Origin: Fluviicola sp. | GTDB lineage: Bacteria; Bacteroidota; Bacteroidia; Flavobacteriales_D; Crocinitomicaceae | DNA: 43,558 bases | NCBI GenBank assembly: GCA_031260455.1 | Contig: JAIRJW010000065.1 | Span: forward strand, 1 to 43,558 | Reading direction: 5' to 3' | In this document: one piece after another, positions 40,719-43,558 of the stretch | Numbering within the stretch: position 1 is the first letter of the stretch | Layout of the letters: each line of letters opens with the position of its first letter | The notes under the pieces: model-generated | Told to the model about the DNA's origin: nothing | What the model saw: the letters and a program-made list of their open reading frames with translations, nothing else | The model's database searches: none | Position numbers and translations under genes: made by a program

Positions 40719-43558
40719 ATGAAGAATATTTATTTTTTATTTACACTATTATGTATGGGAGCAACTTCCATATTTGCACAGTGTGGTAATAGTATTCTCA
40801 CTGTTCCCGTAGCCTATCGTAGCAGTAGTTACAGTGGTGATGGTAATTTCAATCTTCTCACTTTTGGTGATCACACGATGAGTGGTGGAGATATTATGGG
40901 AGATGAAGCCTGTGGTGGCAATTTGAATGTGGTTGGAGGCCGTAGCGTTGGTATTGGAGATAATCCTCCAGCTACGGAGTCCCCTGCGACTAGTGATAAC
41001 ATGATCGTAAATGGCACCTTCAGAAACACAGCAAGTCCTTTTGGTATGCATGGGAATTTTTGCTACAATATAGCTGTAAGTGGTCCGGGGTACTATATGC
41101 CCACTTTTTATAATGGTGGCAGTGCCTTTGGCGGCGTTGTAAACCGGATTGATTTTGCCAGCCTGATTCCATATTACCAAAACATAAGCACACAAGCAGC
41201 AGCCCTGGCTGCTACGGGAACTACTACTACGAGCTTCCCAGGTGGCTGGAATACGGTAACATTCTCCGGGAGCAGTACTACGTTGAACGTTTTTAATCTG
41301 ATTGTTCCTGCAGGAGCCACCATAAATGGTATTGATATTAATGTGCCTGCTAGTTCTACGGTTCTCATCAATGTATATGGGAACTTTAAGTTCTATAGCG
41401 GGAGCATGAATATTAACTCTAATACAGTAGTAGGTTCCTCTTTTTATGATCCAGGTGGTCCTCTTGCGGCCTCTCATGTACTGTGGAACTTTGTGGATGC
41501 CACTGACATTGCTCTAAACAATGTTTCATTGGGCGGATCTGTGCTGGCGCCTTATGCCAGCCTTCATGATGATCCCTCCGGTTCGGGTGGCGGAGTAGTT
41601 GAGGGACATGTTGTCGTAGGGGGAAATGTCACACATTATGGCGGCCTCACGTTTATGGAAGGAGCCTGTTTTCAGGGGGATTTGCCAATTACTCCTTTAA
41701 TTGCCGAAGACTATACTTCTACCTTATCAGATGACAATGCAATGGGCTGCTTCGGAACAAGCTTTACCATTCCTAATATTGCGGCAAATGACTATGTAAA
41801 CGGTGTGGCAGCCGTTATTGGTACAAATGAAGGGGAGGTACGACTTTATACGGTTGGTACATGGACACCGGGAATTACGCTGAATGCATCCACCGGAGAG
41901 GTCGCAGTAACAAACACTGTTCCCTCAGGAGTGTACCATTTAGACTACGAATCCTGTGTTTTGGGTGCATCGTCTGTACTTTGTGACACGGCAACCGTAA
42001 CAATTACTGTTGGAGAAGACATTGTTGTACCAACGATTACCTGTCCGTCCCAGATACAGAGCACATCATCATTATCCGTGACAACAGTAAACCTGGGTAC
42101 ACCGGTAACTTCTGACAACTGTACGGTAGCGAGTGTGACGAATAATGCACCGCCCTCATTCCCGATCGGAACAACGGTTGTAACGTGGACTGTAAGGGAT
42201 GGAGCCGGTAATAGTGCAATGTGTGCACAAAATGTCGTTATTTCTGAAATTCCAGTTGTTTCTGATATAAATATTGATACTATTCCACCAATAGTGAACT
42301 GTTCGGATGTAACGCTTTATTTTTTAGATTGTCCGGCTGTGGAAATATCATTTCCGGGTGAGCCCGGTTCTACATATATTATCAGGGATATAAATGGAAC
42401 CTCACTCGCTACGTCAACGGCCAGTACATCGGGACTTGTGAACGTAGCGTTCATGTTACCGGTTCCTTTTCCTGAGGTTCTAACTATTACCGGTACAGAT
42501 CCGGCAGGTAATGAATCTGATCCATGTAGCTTTTCGGTAACTATAAAAGACACCACCGCTCCTGTATTCACGGATCCGCTTCCTGCTGATTCTGTTGTTG
42601 CCTGTAGTTCTGATATTGCTCCGGGTGTAGCTTTGAGTGCAACGGATGTATGTACTACTGTGACTTCAACCGTTGAAGATTTCATAACCGGGTTAACTGA
42701 AATTACAAACCTGAAAGGATACGATAATTACATTCAGCCAGAAACAGGTTATTTTGTGTATAATTCCCCAGCGGATAATAATGCTGAGATTGTCTTTAAG
42801 ACAGGTCCTGAACTTACTCGTTTGGAGAATTTTAAAATGATAGCTTATGCTCCTGGTACTGCAACGGTCACACTGAATCATGTAAATCCAACGGACACCA
42901 GTCTTACAAATGTCATTTCCACGTTAGGTAGTTTCACTTCACCGGTTTCTACTACGCAGTCATTTACGGATCCGAATCATACTGTGCTGCTGCCTAATAC
43001 GATGTATGCTTTCAGAGTTAGTTCTCCGGATATTATTTCACTGCGTGTCAGCACTTTTGCTAATTTCCCGAATGATACTTTTCAGACAGACCTGGGCTGG
43101 TTATATGTGTACCATAATACTGCATTGTATCCAACACCTCAAAGTGCAAGATACATCAATGAGATATATGCAAGTAAGTATGATACGCTTGAATGTAGTC
43201 AGAAAAAACAAATTGTTCGCGTATTTTCAGCAGCAGATACCAGCTGGAATGTCACACAGTATGTTCAAAGTATCATAGTGAATGACACTATTGCACCGGT
43301 TTTTGCAAATTTACCGAATGATACTACGGTTAGCTGTGGCGCTGTGCCAGCACCGGCAAATGTTACTGCAGCAGATAACTGTACAAACCCTGTAACCTTA
43401 ATTTACACAGACAGTACGTCAAACGGATCCTGTGCTGGCAATTATACTCTTTTCCGCACATGGACAGCTATAGATTCCTGCGGAAACGATACAACTTATA
43501 CACAGGTCATCACGGTTACAGATACAGTAGCTCCGGTGATTTCGGGTTGCCCTGCTGA
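40719..43558 (+). CDS. Large choice-of-anchor A / HYR-repeat surface protein (partial)
   Basis: The frame is open from ATG 40719 to the window end (946 codons), so the C-terminus is missing. A signal peptide (MKNIYFLFTLLCMGATSIFAQ) precedes a choice-of-anchor A domain (about 25-325: FNLLTFGDHTMSGGDI, GGNLNVVGGRSVG, and further on LGGSVLAPYASLHDD). Cys-containing immunoglobulin-like segments follow. An HYR-type domain (PTITCPSQIQ...SDNCTVASVTNN...GTTVVTWTVRDGAGN) lies at about 435-510, then further repeats of the 'D.IAPVF...C..V....DNCT' type with paired Cys. Such proteins of Bacteroidota often carry a T9SS C-terminal signal, which would lie beyond the window. It is likely a long adhesive surface protein. 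Confidence 0.85.
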   Translation, partial: MKNIYFLFTLLCMGATSIFAQCGNSILTVPVAYRSSSYSGDGNFNLLTFGDHTMSGGDIMGDEACGGNLNVVGGRSVGIGDNPPATESPATSDNMIVNGTFRNTASPFGMHGNFCYNIAVSGPGYYMPTFYNGGSAFGGVVNRIDFASLIPYYQNISTQAAALAATGTTTTSFPGGWNTVTFSGSSTTLNVFNLIVPAGATINGIDINVPASSTVLINVYGNFKFYSGSMNINSNTVVGSSFYDPGGPLAASHVLWNFVDATDIALNNVSLGGSVLAPYASLHDDPSGSGGGVVEGHVVVGGNVTHYGGLTFMEGACFQGDLPITPLIAEDYTSTLSDDNAMGCFGTSFTIPNIAANDYVNGVAAVIGTNEGEVRLYTVGTWTPGITLNASTGEVAVTNTVPSGVYHLDYESCVLGASSVLCDTATVTITVGEDIVVPTITCPSQIQSTSSLSVTTVNLGTPVTSDNCTVASVTNNAPPSFPIGTTVVTWTVRDGAGNSAMCAQNVVISEIPVVSDINIDTIPPIVNCSDVTLYFLDCPAVEISFPGEPGSTYIIRDINGTSLATSTASTSGLVNVAFMLPVPFPEVLTITGTDPAGNESDPCSFSVTIKDTTAPVFTDPLPADSVVACSSDIAPGVALSATDVCTTVTSTVEDFITGLTEITNLKGYDNYIQPETGYFVYNSPADNNAEIVFKTGPELTRLENFKMIAYAPGTATVTLNHVNPTDTSLTNVISTLGSFTSPVSTTQSFTDPNHTVLLPNTMYAFRVSSPDIISLRVSTFANFPNDTFQTDLGWLYVYHNTALYPTPQSARYINEIYASKYDTLECSQKKQIVRVFSAADTSWNVTQYVQSIIVNDTIAPVFANLPNDTTVSCGAVPAPANVTAADNCTNPVTLIYTDSTSNGSCAGNYTLFRTWTAIDSCGNDTTYTQVITVTDTVAPVISGCPA

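Noticed and set aside
40749..41477. 242-codon minus-strand frame
   Set aside because: It is a shadow of the choice-of-anchor A gene, whose plus-strand frame is open to the window end and has signal peptide and domains.

Overview
The window looks like a chromosomal segment of a Bacteroidota bacterium, probably of the Flavobacteriales and perhaps near Crocinitomicaceae/Fluviicola (the genus-level guess is an inference and weak). The evidence is the low-GC DNA, the -33/-7 promoters with a TAnnTTTG element, the scarcity of Shine-Dalgarno sequences, a type B L31, MenB, a DUF1599 gene, a BT_3928-type DoxX/thioredoxin protein, WG-repeat and PD40/SPOR proteins, and secreted proteins that begin with a 'VGVNTS-P' motif.

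Region 1 (1-23.7 kb) is compact housekeeping DNA. It holds the 5' end of a lipoprotein gene (minus strand), rpmE2, a WG-repeat protein with an AAC(3)-fold acetyltransferase, menB-mscS-hotdog thioesterase, and folP divergent from a long plus-strand run. That run is DUF1599, BT_3928-like protein, tpiA, prmA, a 1536-aa secreted protein of unknown function, plsY, and a 2149-aa TPR-PD40-coiled-coil-SPOR protein that starts at TTG. clpS and a tRNA-Arg(ACG) with a strong terminator close the region. All reading frames here are intact, including one of 6.4 kb.

Region 2 (23.7-34.4 kb) is accessory. Two decayed tandem XRE-type regulators lie on the minus strand; one was truncated by an exact 13-bp tandem duplication. 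A stretch with three successive hairpins follows, then a complete 'grasp-with-spasm' RiPP cluster: a GG-leader precursor, a hairpin directly after its stop codon, a secreted protein of unknown function, an ATP-grasp maturase, a 63-aa unknown protein, a SPASM protein without a radical-SAM core, a double-OmpA-like protein, a C39-peptidase ABC exporter, an HlyD-type adaptor and a TolC-type outer-membrane channel. The expected logic is that the ATP-grasp and SPASM proteins modify the core peptide, C39 cuts after Gly-Gly, and the ABC-HlyD-TolC line exports the product across both membranes. Both the ATP-grasp and the C39-ABC genes carry single-base frameshifts that split essential domains. The cluster therefore looks degenerate, phase-variable, or locally mis-sequenced.

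Region 3 (34.4-43.6 kb) is an AT-rich, loosely packed set of secreted/surface protein genes. Three proteins with a shared or related N-terminus carry different C-terminal modules (a beta-rich domain, about 17 YadA-head-like repeats, and a C1q/TNF-like domain). A broken signal-peptide gene with a TG dinucleotide tract comes next, then the start of a large choice-of-anchor A/HYR-repeat protein that runs off the window.
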